A stretch of DNA of 64,000 nucleotides from Chlorobiota bacterium (lineage in GTDB: Bacteria; Bacteroidota; Ignavibacteria; OLB7), in the NCBI GenBank assembly GCA_028287785.1, contig JAQBOZ010000027.1, forward strand, positions 248,001-312,000, read 5' to 3'. The notes beneath the pieces are model-generated. The model did no database searches. It saw nothing but the letters and a program-made list of their open reading frames with translations, and had not been told where the DNA came from. How positions within the stretch are numbered: position 1 is the first letter of the stretch; every line of letters begins with the position of its first letter. Of the stretch, positions 16,475 to 24,798 are shown piece after piece. A program made the position numbers and the translations under genes.

Positions 16475-16855
16475 CGTCAGGTTGTACGGGCTTTGCAGGC
16501 CGATTTGTGGTTCGCCGCCGCATCCTGAGATTTCCCCGGATATCGTTGGGTAAAGTCGGATATCCGCTACAACGGTGTAACCCCATGACAAGGGGACGCC
16601 GAAAAGCCGTTGTGTTCTGTCGGACGCTTCCACGGATACAGGAGTCGGTCGAGCAACGTTGGGGAGCATGGTGCTCAACGGGATGGCGATCAGCACGATG
16701 ACGGCATCCCGGGCTGAGTGTGCAACGGCCGCAGCAGAAAGCTCGAAGGAAGGAGAACGCATTGGCTGAGGCATGGCCGCACGGTGATTGGGAGACGATA
16801 CAAAAAACGTCTCGACGTGGCATCAGCAATATATCCGGTCGCCGGGAACAATATC

Positions 16856-16892
16856 GAAAGGGCTTCCATCACGATGGAAGCCCTTCGTTCGT
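16856..16892 (-). terminator. Terminator of the PKD-protein operon
   Basis: AAGGGCTTCCATC, short loop, GATGGAAGCCCTT: a perfect 13-bp stem, 60 bases past the stop at 16,952. In the minus direction a T-containing tail follows. It also looks functional in the plus direction. Confidence 0.75.
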
Positions 16893-16951
16893 TTCGCGCG
16901 GCGAAATTCGCAGTCATCGGACATGGTCGCGATGCCGGATTGATTATCCGG

Positions 16952-18691
16952 TCAGAACCAGAGGATGCACGGTCGGTCACACGGCGGTTTCCCCAACTGT
17001 ATGGTCCAGGTGTTAACCAGATTGTGGGGCGTCTTTACGCGGAATGTGGCCGTCATCATATTCTGGCCCACTCTGATGCGCCCTGTCCGATTGATCTTCG
17101 CCTTTGCCTTCCGTTTGTTGATGTTGACGGTCGTGTCGCCGGCATGGCCTGGCTCGCAGAAACATCCGTTGGAGCCGAGAGTGTTGACGGTGCCGGCAAA
17201 CTCCGCGCTGATCTCATTCATCTTTTTATGCCCCCGGGCTTTGATCTTTGCGATGATCCTGTGGGTGAATGGGAACTGGATCACCTTGAACTTTATCCTG
17301 AAATCATATCCGTCGAAGCTCACGTCTTGGGACTCGCGCACGTTTCTGTTGTAACATATCACCGAGTCGAGATGGAATTCCCGTGTCTTGGAGCATCTGT
17401 TATGAGCCCATGACCGGGCAAAGAGCGTAACGTTGTAGACACCGGGATGCTCGTAGTATCGCCAGTATGTCTGGCCGCAATAGCCGCTCGTGGCTGTCTG
17501 GAGGCCGCAGACACGGCCGCTCAGATGTGGACGTATGAATTTGCATGTGGAGGCGTTGCACAGGTTCATATCTCCCGGCGTCTCCCATTTCCCTGCTAGG
17601 GCACTGGTGCAGAACACGACGCGGCCATCACAGCATGTCATCACCGAAAAATCAGGCCCGTCCACGACAACCGAGACAGCTCGCGAAGTGATATTCCTGC
17701 ATGTATCGGTGGTGGCGTCCGGGTTGGTCAGCACAACAATGATCGTCAACGAAACACTGAACGATTGCGCGGGTGATGCGCACGCATAGGTATGCACCGG
17801 TGCCTCGTTCACCGAATCGATCGGGGAATTGTCGCCGAAATCCCAGTAGTATTTTACCGTTGTGCTCGTGGTCGGCAGGAATGTCGAGATATTCGAAAAC
17901 GTCACCGGAACATTATCCGTTCCCCGTTGATCCTGACACCACGAATATTCAAACGTGAAATCCGGTGTGCAGGAAAATGTGGCGGTCCTGGTGATCTGAT
18001 ACTGGTTCCTACATCCCTTGTCGTCAGTCATATCCAGGAGGATGGTGTAGGTTTTGGTGGCATTTAATCCCGAGAATACCGGATTCTCCAGCGTGCTTGT
18101 GCCGACGGTGGCGCCGTTTGCCGAATCGATAACGGTCCAGTCGTACATGGGGCCCGAACCATCCGAGAGATTTTCGGGCATCAGATCGAGTACGAATCCA
18201 CTACCGGATGCTCTCGTGTGCGCCGTCAGATCAAAATGCGCCGTCGGCAGGTTGTAGTCGATTTCAAACGCATCCTCGTCCTCATCGCCGCCATTCCTCT
18301 CCCCGCCGCCGCAACTGACTTCCAGCGTTCCATAGTAGGAGCCGTGCGTGGGAAGGGTAAAGGATACGCTCGGGCTTCCGTTGAGGACGAGCACGGCATT
18401 TCCGTCGACGTCGTAGATCGTCCATCTGATGATCGACGGCATTCCTTCGATATGCGCGAGAAGGTTGATCGAGTCGCAATGAATGCCCACATCGATTGAA
18501 TCGATATCGACATCGCATCCATCCAGATCGTAAATAACGGAATCGCATTTGTCGATCGTGATGCTGTCGATCGCTGAAAGCTGGATCTTCTGATTGATCG
18601 TTTTGTCGGCGCTGTGAATCGAGAGTGTCTGCGCGTGCGTTTGCATCGCGAACGCAATCAGCACGCCGAGAAATGTATAAAGTATTTTCAT
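16952..18691 (-). CDS. Secreted PKD-domain protein
   Basis: 579 residues with a signal peptide (MKILYTFLGVLIAFAMQTHAQ). Right after it, the stretch NQKIQLSAIDSITIDKCDSVIYD is the IDSITF-like start often seen in secreted Bacteroidota proteins. A PKD-type domain is seen at about residues 250-345 (FEYSWCQDQRGTDNVPVTFSNIS...VKYYWDFGDNSP...YACASPAQSFSVSLTIIV), and a less typical one at about 150-240. The C-terminal third is Cys-rich (CCDGRVVFC, CGLQTATSGYCGQ, CFCEPG), suggesting disulfides. No T9SS sorting domain is visible at its own C-terminus. It lies 30 bases downstream of a T9SS-sorted protein gene on the same strand and probably shares its transcript; a terminator follows. Confidence 0.7.
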   Translation of the reverse strand: MKILYTFLGVLIAFAMQTHAQTLSIHSADKTINQKIQLSAIDSITIDKCDSVIYDLDGCDVDIDSIDVGIHCDSINLLAHIEGMPSIIRWTIYDVDGNAVLVLNGSPSVSFTLPTHGSYYGTLEVSCGGGERNGGDEDEDAFEIDYNLPTAHFDLTAHTRASGSGFVLDLMPENLSDGSGPMYDWTVIDSANGATVGTSTLENPVFSGLNATKTYTILLDMTDDKGCRNQYQITRTATFSCTPDFTFEYSWCQDQRGTDNVPVTFSNISTFLPTTSTTVKYYWDFGDNSPIDSVNEAPVHTYACASPAQSFSVSLTIIVVLTNPDATTDTCRNITSRAVSVVVDGPDFSVMTCCDGRVVFCTSALAGKWETPGDMNLCNASTCKFIRPHLSGRVCGLQTATSGYCGQTYWRYYEHPGVYNVTLFARSWAHNRCSKTREFHLDSVICYNRNVRESQDVSFDGYDFRIKFKVIQFPFTHRIIAKIKARGHKKMNEISAEFAGTVNTLGSNGCFCEPGHAGDTTVNINKRKAKAKINRTGRIRVGQNMMTATFRVKTPHNLVNTWTIQLGKPPCDRPCILWF

Positions 18692-18721
18692 GTTCTCTGA
18701 GTAATTGGTGAATGGGTGCTG

Positions 18722-19336
18722 TTATTTCGTCACGTTCACGTACTCCGTGGATTCGCGGCCGGGAGTGGTTACGCGCACGACGTAGGTGCCGGAGGAAACC
18801 ATAATTCCGGCGCTGGTTGCCCCGGACCAGGTAATGCGTGTCGTGCCGGCCGGGATATCGATCGGTTCGCGCGTCCAGATGGGATTGCCGGAGAGATCGT
18901 AAATGGCGATCGACGCGCGATCGCTCTGGTCACTGGTGATCTCGATTACCAGCGATGATGATGTCGGATTAGGATGGAGCGCAACCAGAAGGCCGGATGG
19001 GGAAGGAGTTGCTCCGGGGAGAAGAGCGGGAACCGGCCTGGGTTTTCCCCCCGGCCCATTGCTCTGCTCGCAGGGAACGAATTTCAGTGCGCCGTATGTC
19101 GTCGGATCGATATGCTGTTCCGGTCCATTATTATATCGCACAATAATATCGTTGCAGGGATCGAACCGTATGCTTCCGATATCGTGTATCGGAATTGTGA
19201 TTGTGTTGTCGTCTCCACCGGAGCGATCATGAACCGTCATCACCGCGCCGTCATTATCCTGGCCGCGCGCCGTGCCGGTTAATCCGGCGAAGCAGAGCGC
19301 GGCAATACACATGGCATCGAAATATATTCGAGTCAT
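18722..19336 (-). CDS. Secreted protein with T9SS type A sorting domain
   Basis: 204 residues from ATG 19,336, chosen because the leader reads AGGAGGCTCC directly upstream and a signal peptide follows (MTRIYFDAMCIAALCFAGLTGTARG). The N-terminal part contains ITIPIHDIGSIRFD, parallel to QLSAIDSITID in the downstream gene product. The last 75 residues are a T9SS type A sorting domain (LHPNPTSSSLVIEI...IAIYDLSGNPIW...AGIMVSSGTYVVRV), which targets the protein to the type IX secreton and the cell surface. The rest has no known domain. Confidence 0.82.
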   Translation of the reverse strand: MTRIYFDAMCIAALCFAGLTGTARGQDNDGAVMTVHDRSGGDDNTITIPIHDIGSIRFDPCNDIIVRYNNGPEQHIDPTTYGALKFVPCEQSNGPGGKPRPVPALLPGATPSPSGLLVALHPNPTSSSLVIEITSDQSDRASIAIYDLSGNPIWTREPIDIPAGTTRITWSGATSAGIMVSSGTYVVRVTTPGRESTEYVNVTK

Positions 19337-19745
19337 GGAGCCTCCTGTAATAATGAAATTGAACAAAAAGGCGACCTGACGAACGACATTGTGACGTTCG
19401 TCGGATTTGCAGCGTCCGGCATGGATTAATGCCGGGCGCACACGATCAGGGAGCTTTTCGTGAGGGCAGCGATAACCAGTGGGGGATAGGAATCATCGGG
19501 CGCACAATACGGAACGCCTCAGGCTGACGTGCGGTATCGGCGATATATGTTCGGTCCGCATGACCGCGAATTATCCGGCGATGCTTATCTGATCGGAATT
19601 TCTGTTTCCGGAAGCCATGTCCATACTATAGCAACGGATAATGGTAATGGAATGTCACGCGCGTACGGCGATGCGGAATTTTCAGCCGTCATTAAAAAAA
19701 TGACGACGATGGATTTGATCTGAAGCTTTCTCATAAATAGTCAGG
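19337..19745. other. Intergenic, promoter side of the sorted-protein operon
   Basis: No gene supported; the 64-residue frame at 19,529 lacks domain or start signals. Confidence 0.45.
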
Positions 19746-19852
19746 TTGTCATTCTGAAGGAGCGGAGCGACTGAAGAATCTCGACGAAGCCCGCTTTCAC
19801 GAGATTCGCTACGCAGACCTTCGGGCCTTCGCTGTGTCCAGGATGACATCAC
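19746..19852. repeat. Palindromic dispersed repeat (REP/MITE-like)
   Basis: Starts GTCATTCTGAAGGAGCGGAG and ends with the near-complement CTTCGCTGTGTCCAGGATGAC, with GAATCTCGACGAAG and CGAGATTC inverted inside. This TGTCATYCTGA...TCAGRATGACA organisation is well known as a dispersed repeat in many bacteria. Confidence 0.65.
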
Positions 19853-19939
19853 GAACCTTCTCAATCAGACTGAGACATCAGTCGTTTTTCGTTCCGTCCC
19901 CCGGTGATTTCTTTTCCGGCAACGATATCGACGCTCTTC

Positions 19940-20906
19940 TTCGAAATTCCATCTGCCAGGATAACCAGCAACCGATATTCCCGCCGTTGGCATCACGTGT
20001 CCGGCCCTGCAGGGTACACAAACATGTACTCCCGCCGGCGCCGGCCATACGGACGGTACGGGAACCTATTATCCCGGCGATATCCTCGTGATCAAGACCG
20101 ACGGCTATGGAAATGTTGCGTGGCGGAAGCAGTACGGCAACAGCGCCTGCCGGGAACAGGCCTATTCAATCACGCAGACCACCGACAACGGATATATGGT
20201 GGCGGGATATGTCGAATGCCCTCCCCCCGCCGTTCCGATGGGAGTTGGCGATCTCCTTCTCCTCAAGCTCACGTCGGACGGATATATCGCAACGGGAAAC
20301 CCGGGCGGCGATATCTACGTGGTGAGGGTGTTATCCAACGACAACCTGGTCTGGGCGAAATCCTACGCCGGAACCACTGGAGTGCTCGATATGGGATACG
20401 ACGTACAACGTACCGGCGCAAATTATCTGGTGGCGGGCGTCACGAATAATTCCAAGGCGTTTCTCATGCGCCTGAGAAGCGACGGCACTATCGATTTTTC
20501 GAAGGCATACGCACCGCCGGGAGCCACGAGCGTGGCGCGGTCGGTTGTTCTCACCGACCGGGGATATGCCATCAGCGGCGATGTCAGCAGCGGCAATTCC
20601 GACCTCTATCTGGTCAAGACCGACGGCAACGGCGACAGCTTCTGCAATACCGAAAACCTGACGCTGCTCGTCACCCCGCAGGCGGGCGGAGCCTCGATCC
20701 ATATGGAAACTCCCGCGCACACGCTCTCGAGCTCCGACGACGCCACCCCCGACTCGCTGGGACTGAATCAGGCGCAGCTCTGCTATAAAGAGGAATATCC
20801 GGTTATCAAGGACATTTCGTTGAGCGATATCGGATATGCACACGTTTATCCCGGCGGCGTGGTTGTTGGTGATGACGGCCATGTCAACGATCCAATCCAG
20901 GGGTAA
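19940..20906 (+). pseudogene. Beta-propeller (delayed T9SS-type repeat) protein, truncated at both ends
   Basis: The longest frame starts at GTG 20,088 (272 residues) without a signal peptide. In-frame coding-like sequence continues upstream (GHTDGTGTYYPGDILVIKTDGYGN) to a stop near 19,967, so the natural 5' end is lost. Repeats of about 55-60 residues (GDILVIKTDGYGNVAW...YGNSACREQAYSITQTTDNGYMVAGY; GDIYVVRVLSNDNLVWAKSYAGTTGVLDMGYDVQRTGANYLVAGV; FLMRLRSDGTIDFSKAY...ARSVVLTDRGYAISGD) are the W-A-K-x-Y/G-Y-x-V-A-G propeller type. The stop codon lies within the terminal repeat of a MITE-like element, so the 3' end is also missing. Confidence 0.65.
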
Positions 20907-21209
20907 TGAGTCAGTCTGAATGCGGTATCCGGTCAGTGGCGATGAGTATTCATCGGCCATTGCTTCCCCGCTCCCCAAGCTCCGTAGGAGCGCGCCGGTT
21001 GCAGGAGGGATGCTCCTTTCTTCTCCAAGCTCCATCGGAGCATACCCTCCTGTATTCGGGGGGAATGGTACGCTCCCACGGAGCTTGAAATCATCAGAGG
21101 CGTGGCGATGCTGCAACCGGTTCGCACCGATGGGGCTGGAATGACAGACGCCGTCTGCTCTCCATGATTCCGATCATCATCAACCCCATATCAAACTGAG
21201 TCACTACCC
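20901..21209. mobile_element. MITE-like element, copy 1
   Basis: Bounded by GGGTAATGAGTCAGTCTGA (left) and TCAAACTGAGTCACTACCC (right), inverted with 16 of 19 matches. The inside has no gene but several short palindromes of the type AAGCTCCGTAGGAGC and AAGCTCCATCGGAGC, plus CAACCGGT-type motifs, also found in copy 2 at 61,366-61,849. It interrupts the propeller gene. Confidence 0.7.
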
Positions 21210-21428
21210 ATCCTTTTCCGCTCTTTCAAATAGAACCCCGTATATTCTGGTGGGAGACAGCATATGGATTCACGATTGCGAACGCCGCGTTCAGGACGAT
21301 CTCCCCGGAATAAGTAGATTGCGGCCTTATGCCATGCCGCCGGGAATGCTAAACGATATCGTGGACCGGCAGGAGAGGGTTGCAACATACCAGTCCATGA
21401 TACCCATTATTTATCGCGAGCCGATAGG

Positions 21429-21821
21429 TTACTCGAAATCATAATCGAGCGTATACAACGCCTTCTCGTGGTCGGCATTCATCGTTCCCCTGCCGCTTAT
21501 CCCACGGAATTCCCCCGTTGCCGATCCCGGAATTATGGATGATTCGTTCTTCGCGACGCCATCGACATAGGTGCCGGTGTGCCGGAGAATGAAACTTCCC
21601 GATTTTCCGCCCATGCGGCCTGCAACCCGTTCCATTCCGGAATATTCAACGCCCTTCTCTCCATAGATCATCAGATACGCAAGCGTTCCCTCACCCTCGA
21701 TATCCCCACTGTACGTATTGATCCCCTCCACATGGGTCAGCTTCGGCCCTCCCTCGATCTCGCTATATGGCTTCTCCTCCCAGTGTTTCACGCTGAGGGA
21801 GCCTGTCGCATGTGTGCTCAT
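21429..21821 (-). CDS. DUF3224 family protein
   Basis: 130 residues, MSTHATGSLSVKHWEEKPYSEIEGGPKLTHVEGINTYSGDIEGEG... It matches the DUF3224 pattern across its full length: an N-terminal WEEKPY strand, the SGDIEGEGT turn, FILRHTGTYVDG and the FRGISGRGT motif. The family forms a small allene-oxide-cyclase-like barrel of unknown activity in the cytoplasm. No signal peptide. It stands alone and is divergent from the Rieske oxygenase gene, with about 100 bases between the two starts. Confidence 0.85.
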   Translation of the reverse strand: MSTHATGSLSVKHWEEKPYSEIEGGPKLTHVEGINTYSGDIEGEGTLAYLMIYGEKGVEYSGMERVAGRMGGKSGSFILRHTGTYVDGVAKNESSIIPGSATGEFRGISGRGTMNADHEKALYTLDYDFE

Positions 21822-21927
21822 CGTTCATGCCTCCGGATACTGTGAATGTCAGGTTCGGGGATAACGCGGTTCGCAAACTTTCGGTATCGCCCATTATATT
21901 GTCGATCATTTCGTAGCCAGGAAATTT

Positions 21928-23034
21928 ATGCCAATCCCAGAGTTCGACATCGATCCCGATATCAGTCGCGCCTCGACGCCCCCGGCGGAGATCTATCGCC
22001 GGCCTGATGTGCTGGAACATCAGAAGGATCGGATATTCGCGCGGAGCTGGCAGATGATACCGGGAGGAGAACGGGTAAAGGCCCCCGGACATCTCCTGCC
22101 ATTCAAACTGCTCGACGGTTGCCTGGGCGAGCCGCTGGTTCTTGCCTGCGGCGAAGACGGGGTTGTGCGATGTTTTTCGAATGTCTGCACCCACCGGGGA
22201 ACGCTTGTGGTGGAGGGGGAGGGGCATGCGCGGGGATTGCGATGCCGCTATCATGGCCGTCGATTCGGGCTCGATGGGGGCTTTCAATCCATGCCTGAAT
22301 TCGAATGCGCCGAGAATTTTCCATCGTCCGCCGATAATCTGCCGCCGCTGCAACTGGAGCGCTGGGGGCCATTGCTCTTCTGTGCTTCCGATCCGGCATT
22401 TTCCTTCGATGCATGGATGGCGCCGGTTCGCGATCGCGTTGGGTTCCTGCCGCTCGATCGAAGCCTGTTCGATCCCGTCTCCTCGCGTGATTATCTGGTT
22501 CGTGCCAACTGGGCGCTGTATTGCGATAATTATCTGGAGGAGTTCCATATCCCCTACGTCCATCGTGTCAGCCTTGCCGATACGCTGGACTATGGAACAT
22601 ATCGGACGGAGCTTTTCCCGTACTGCAATCTCCAGTTGGGCACTGCCAGATCGGAGGCGGATGCGTTCATTCTTCCCACGGATCACCCCGATCATGGAAC
22701 CCTGGTGGCTGCCTATTATTACTGGCTGTTCCCCAATCTGATGCTCAATTTCTATCCGTGGGGACTTTCGGTCAATATCGTTACGCCGCTTGCCGTTGAT
22801 CGGACACGCGTCTCATTCCTTTCCTATGTGTGGGATGAGAGCCGACGGGGGGCAGGAGCCGGTGGCGATCTTCATCGCGTCGAGATGGAGGATGAGGAGA
22901 TTATTGAATCGGTGCAGGCGGGCATTCAGTCAAGGCTGTATCACCGCGGACGATATTCTCCGCGTCGCGAAGTGGGGACGCACCATTTCCACCGGCTGCT
23001 GGCGCGGTTTATGAACGGGGGTGTGCCGGCTTAG
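21928..23034 (+). CDS. Rieske non-heme iron oxygenase, alpha subunit
   Basis: 368 residues. The N-terminal Rieske [2Fe-2S] site is C87-T-H89 and C106-R-Y-H109 (CTHRG...LRCRYHGRRFGLDG). The catalytic domain has the mononuclear-iron triad motif DNYLEEFHIPYVH (H207, H212), with a carboxylate expected further on. Length and motifs fit aromatic ring-hydroxylating dioxygenase / choline-monooxygenase-type alpha subunits. These need a reductase, and often a ferredoxin, not encoded next door. The substrate cannot be inferred. ATG 21,928 is the only good start. Confidence 0.88.
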   Translation: MPIPEFDIDPDISRASTPPAEIYRRPDVLEHQKDRIFARSWQMIPGGERVKAPGHLLPFKLLDGCLGEPLVLACGEDGVVRCFSNVCTHRGTLVVEGEGHARGLRCRYHGRRFGLDGGFQSMPEFECAENFPSSADNLPPLQLERWGPLLFCASDPAFSFDAWMAPVRDRVGFLPLDRSLFDPVSSRDYLVRANWALYCDNYLEEFHIPYVHRVSLADTLDYGTYRTELFPYCNLQLGTARSEADAFILPTDHPDHGTLVAAYYYWLFPNLMLNFYPWGLSVNIVTPLAVDRTRVSFLSYVWDESRRGAGAGGDLHRVEMEDEEIIESVQAGIQSRLYHRGRYSPRREVGTHHFHRLLARFMNGGVPA

Positions 23035-23395
23035 ACGCGCGATACGGCATTGCACGAGAATGATATTCTCCTGGTGGGATATTGCGGAGCCCTCCGGGAG
23101 CCCTGTTCGCCACGACCGGAAAATCCATGCAACCATAGCCATCCTGACCATAATAGCAATTACCAAGAGGCGAGTATGGCCTCTATTAGCAATTCCCGAT
23201 AGCTCAGTTTGCCACCATCCTCATATTATTCCGACGCCATCCGTTCCGGTTCGTTTCAGGGCCGGGAATGCCGGATAATTGCGTGATCATGGCATGGTGA
23301 TTTGCTACGGTTTCATCACTACGAATATGATCCGTTATATGGTTGATAAGCTGCAAATAATAACCCGTGATACATTAACATATTGTGCTTCCATC
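23035..23395. other. Intergenic, nothing clear
   Basis: No gene supported. A short motif GGGAATGCCGGATAA at 23,264-23,278 recurs at about 24,698, but no larger repeat is visible. Confidence 0.4.
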
Positions 23396-24601
23396 ATGAA
23401 AAGGATTTTCTACATCTCGGCAATTCTCGTTGCCTGTGCCCTCGGAGGATCGATCAGCGCACAGACCTGGTCGCAGAAACAGGCGATGCCCGGCGGCATA
23501 CGCGATGGCGCCATGTCGTTCTCCATCGGATCGAAAGTCTATTTCGGCGCGGGGGGCGGGTACAAGGATTTCTACGAGTACGATCCCGCCACTTCGAAAT
23601 GGACAAAAAAGGCGAATATCCCCGGCGTTACCAACGAACGGGCGTTCTGCACCGGATTCTGCATCGGCAATAAGGGATACGTCGGCTTCGGATACGACGG
23701 AAATACGAATATCAAGAATGATCTCTGGGAGTACGATCCGGCGAGCGATAAATGGACAAGAAAAACTGACTTTCCGGGTACCCACCGCGATGGTGTGACC
23801 TGCTTTGTTATCGGTTCAAATGCGTATATCGGTGGCGGTTCGGATAATCAATATCTCTTCGGCGATTTCTACGAGTACAATCCCGCGGCCGATACATGGA
23901 CCAGAAAAGCAGACCTCCCCACCGGCCCGATCATTTTCCAGGCGACGTTCAACATCGGTCAGTTCGGCTATACTGTCGGCGGAGGGGGAAGCGTGGACGA
24001 GTCAGCCGAAACGTGGCGATACGATCCGGTAAAGGATGAATGGGCGCAGATGAGCGATTTCCCGGCCACTCCCCGCCAGTGCGCCGTTGGGTTCGCGCTT
24101 AATGGCCTTGGCTACACCGGCTTTGGGCAGAGCGGGTACGCCACCGTCTATAACGATTTTTACAGCTACAATCCGGCCACGAATACATGGGCTGCCGCGG
24201 GAACATTCCCGGAAGCCAGAGGGAGGGCGTGGGCAACGGCGGCCGTGGCCGATGGACGGGCATATATGGGTAGCGGCTGGGATCTGGCGTCCACATTTTC
24301 GCGGGATTGGTGGGAGATGAACCTCACTGTGGCGGGGATAGATAATGCGGTTGCCGGAGTAAACGCATTGAATATATATCCGAACCCGGTTTCCGATATC
24401 GTCAACATTCAGATTTCGGACATCAACGGAAGTGGCAGAGTTAGTCTGATTGATGCACTTGGGCGTGAGATAATATCCAGGGGCATTACGGGGAGAGCAT
24501 CGCTGGAAACGCTCGACGTATCGGGCTTAGCCTCGGGAGTCTATCTTGTGAAGGTGGAGTCGGGATACTCAAGCACGATCGCTAAACTGGTGAAACGGTA
24601 A
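23396..24601 (+). CDS. Secreted kelch-repeat protein with T9SS sorting domain
   Basis: 401 residues from ATG 23,396, where a signal peptide starts (MKRIFYISAILVACALGGSISAQ); the open frame extends 117 bases upstream without reason. Five to six kelch blades follow (YFGAGGGYKDFYEYDPATSKWTKKANIPG; GFGYDGNTNIKNDLWEYDPASDKWTRKTDFPG; and so on to DFYSYNPATNTWAAAGTFP), forming a beta-propeller. The last 75 residues are a T9SS type A sorting domain (LNIYPNPVSDIVNIQIS...VSLIDALGREI...GLASGVYLVKV). It is probably surface-bound; its ligand is unknown. Confidence 0.9.
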   Translation: MKRIFYISAILVACALGGSISAQTWSQKQAMPGGIRDGAMSFSIGSKVYFGAGGGYKDFYEYDPATSKWTKKANIPGVTNERAFCTGFCIGNKGYVGFGYDGNTNIKNDLWEYDPASDKWTRKTDFPGTHRDGVTCFVIGSNAYIGGGSDNQYLFGDFYEYNPAADTWTRKADLPTGPIIFQATFNIGQFGYTVGGGGSVDESAETWRYDPVKDEWAQMSDFPATPRQCAVGFALNGLGYTGFGQSGYATVYNDFYSYNPATNTWAAAGTFPEARGRAWATAAVADGRAYMGSGWDLASTFSRDWWEMNLTVAGIDNAVAGVNALNIYPNPVSDIVNIQISDINGSGRVSLIDALGREIISRGITGRASLETLDVSGLASGVYLVKVESGYSSTIAKLVKR

Positions 24602-24754
24602 GCCGTGATAATGATGTGCCTCATATCGGATGGCGGAATGCGGTTTATCTCGAATATCCATTTCGCCATCGATCAGCTTACGCATTCCGATATGTGGAAT
24701 GCCGGATAAATCACACTGCTCAGATCTGTACATCCGGTCTGGCAGTGAAAAAAT

Positions 24755-24796
24755 CAAGGTGCCCGCCAGTCAAAAGCCGGCGGGCACCTCGTTAAT
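24755..24796 (-). terminator. Terminator of the OmpA-family gene
   Basis: In the minus direction GGTGCCCGCC, loop, GGCGGGCACC is followed by TTGATTTTTT. It begins only a few bases past the stop at 24,799. Confidence 0.85.
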
Positions 24797-24798
24797 CC

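Larger units (their letters stand above)
15740..16951. other. Long gene-poor stretch with two strong terminator hairpins
   Basis: Open frames here are short and low in plausibility. The stretch at 16,395-16,426 (GCGGGAATTCGGAATCCCGT then TGGGAGTAC) resembles the T-arm and 3' end of a tRNA, but no 5' half or paired acceptor stem is found upstream. It is probably a tRNA relic or a chance match. Confidence 0.45.
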
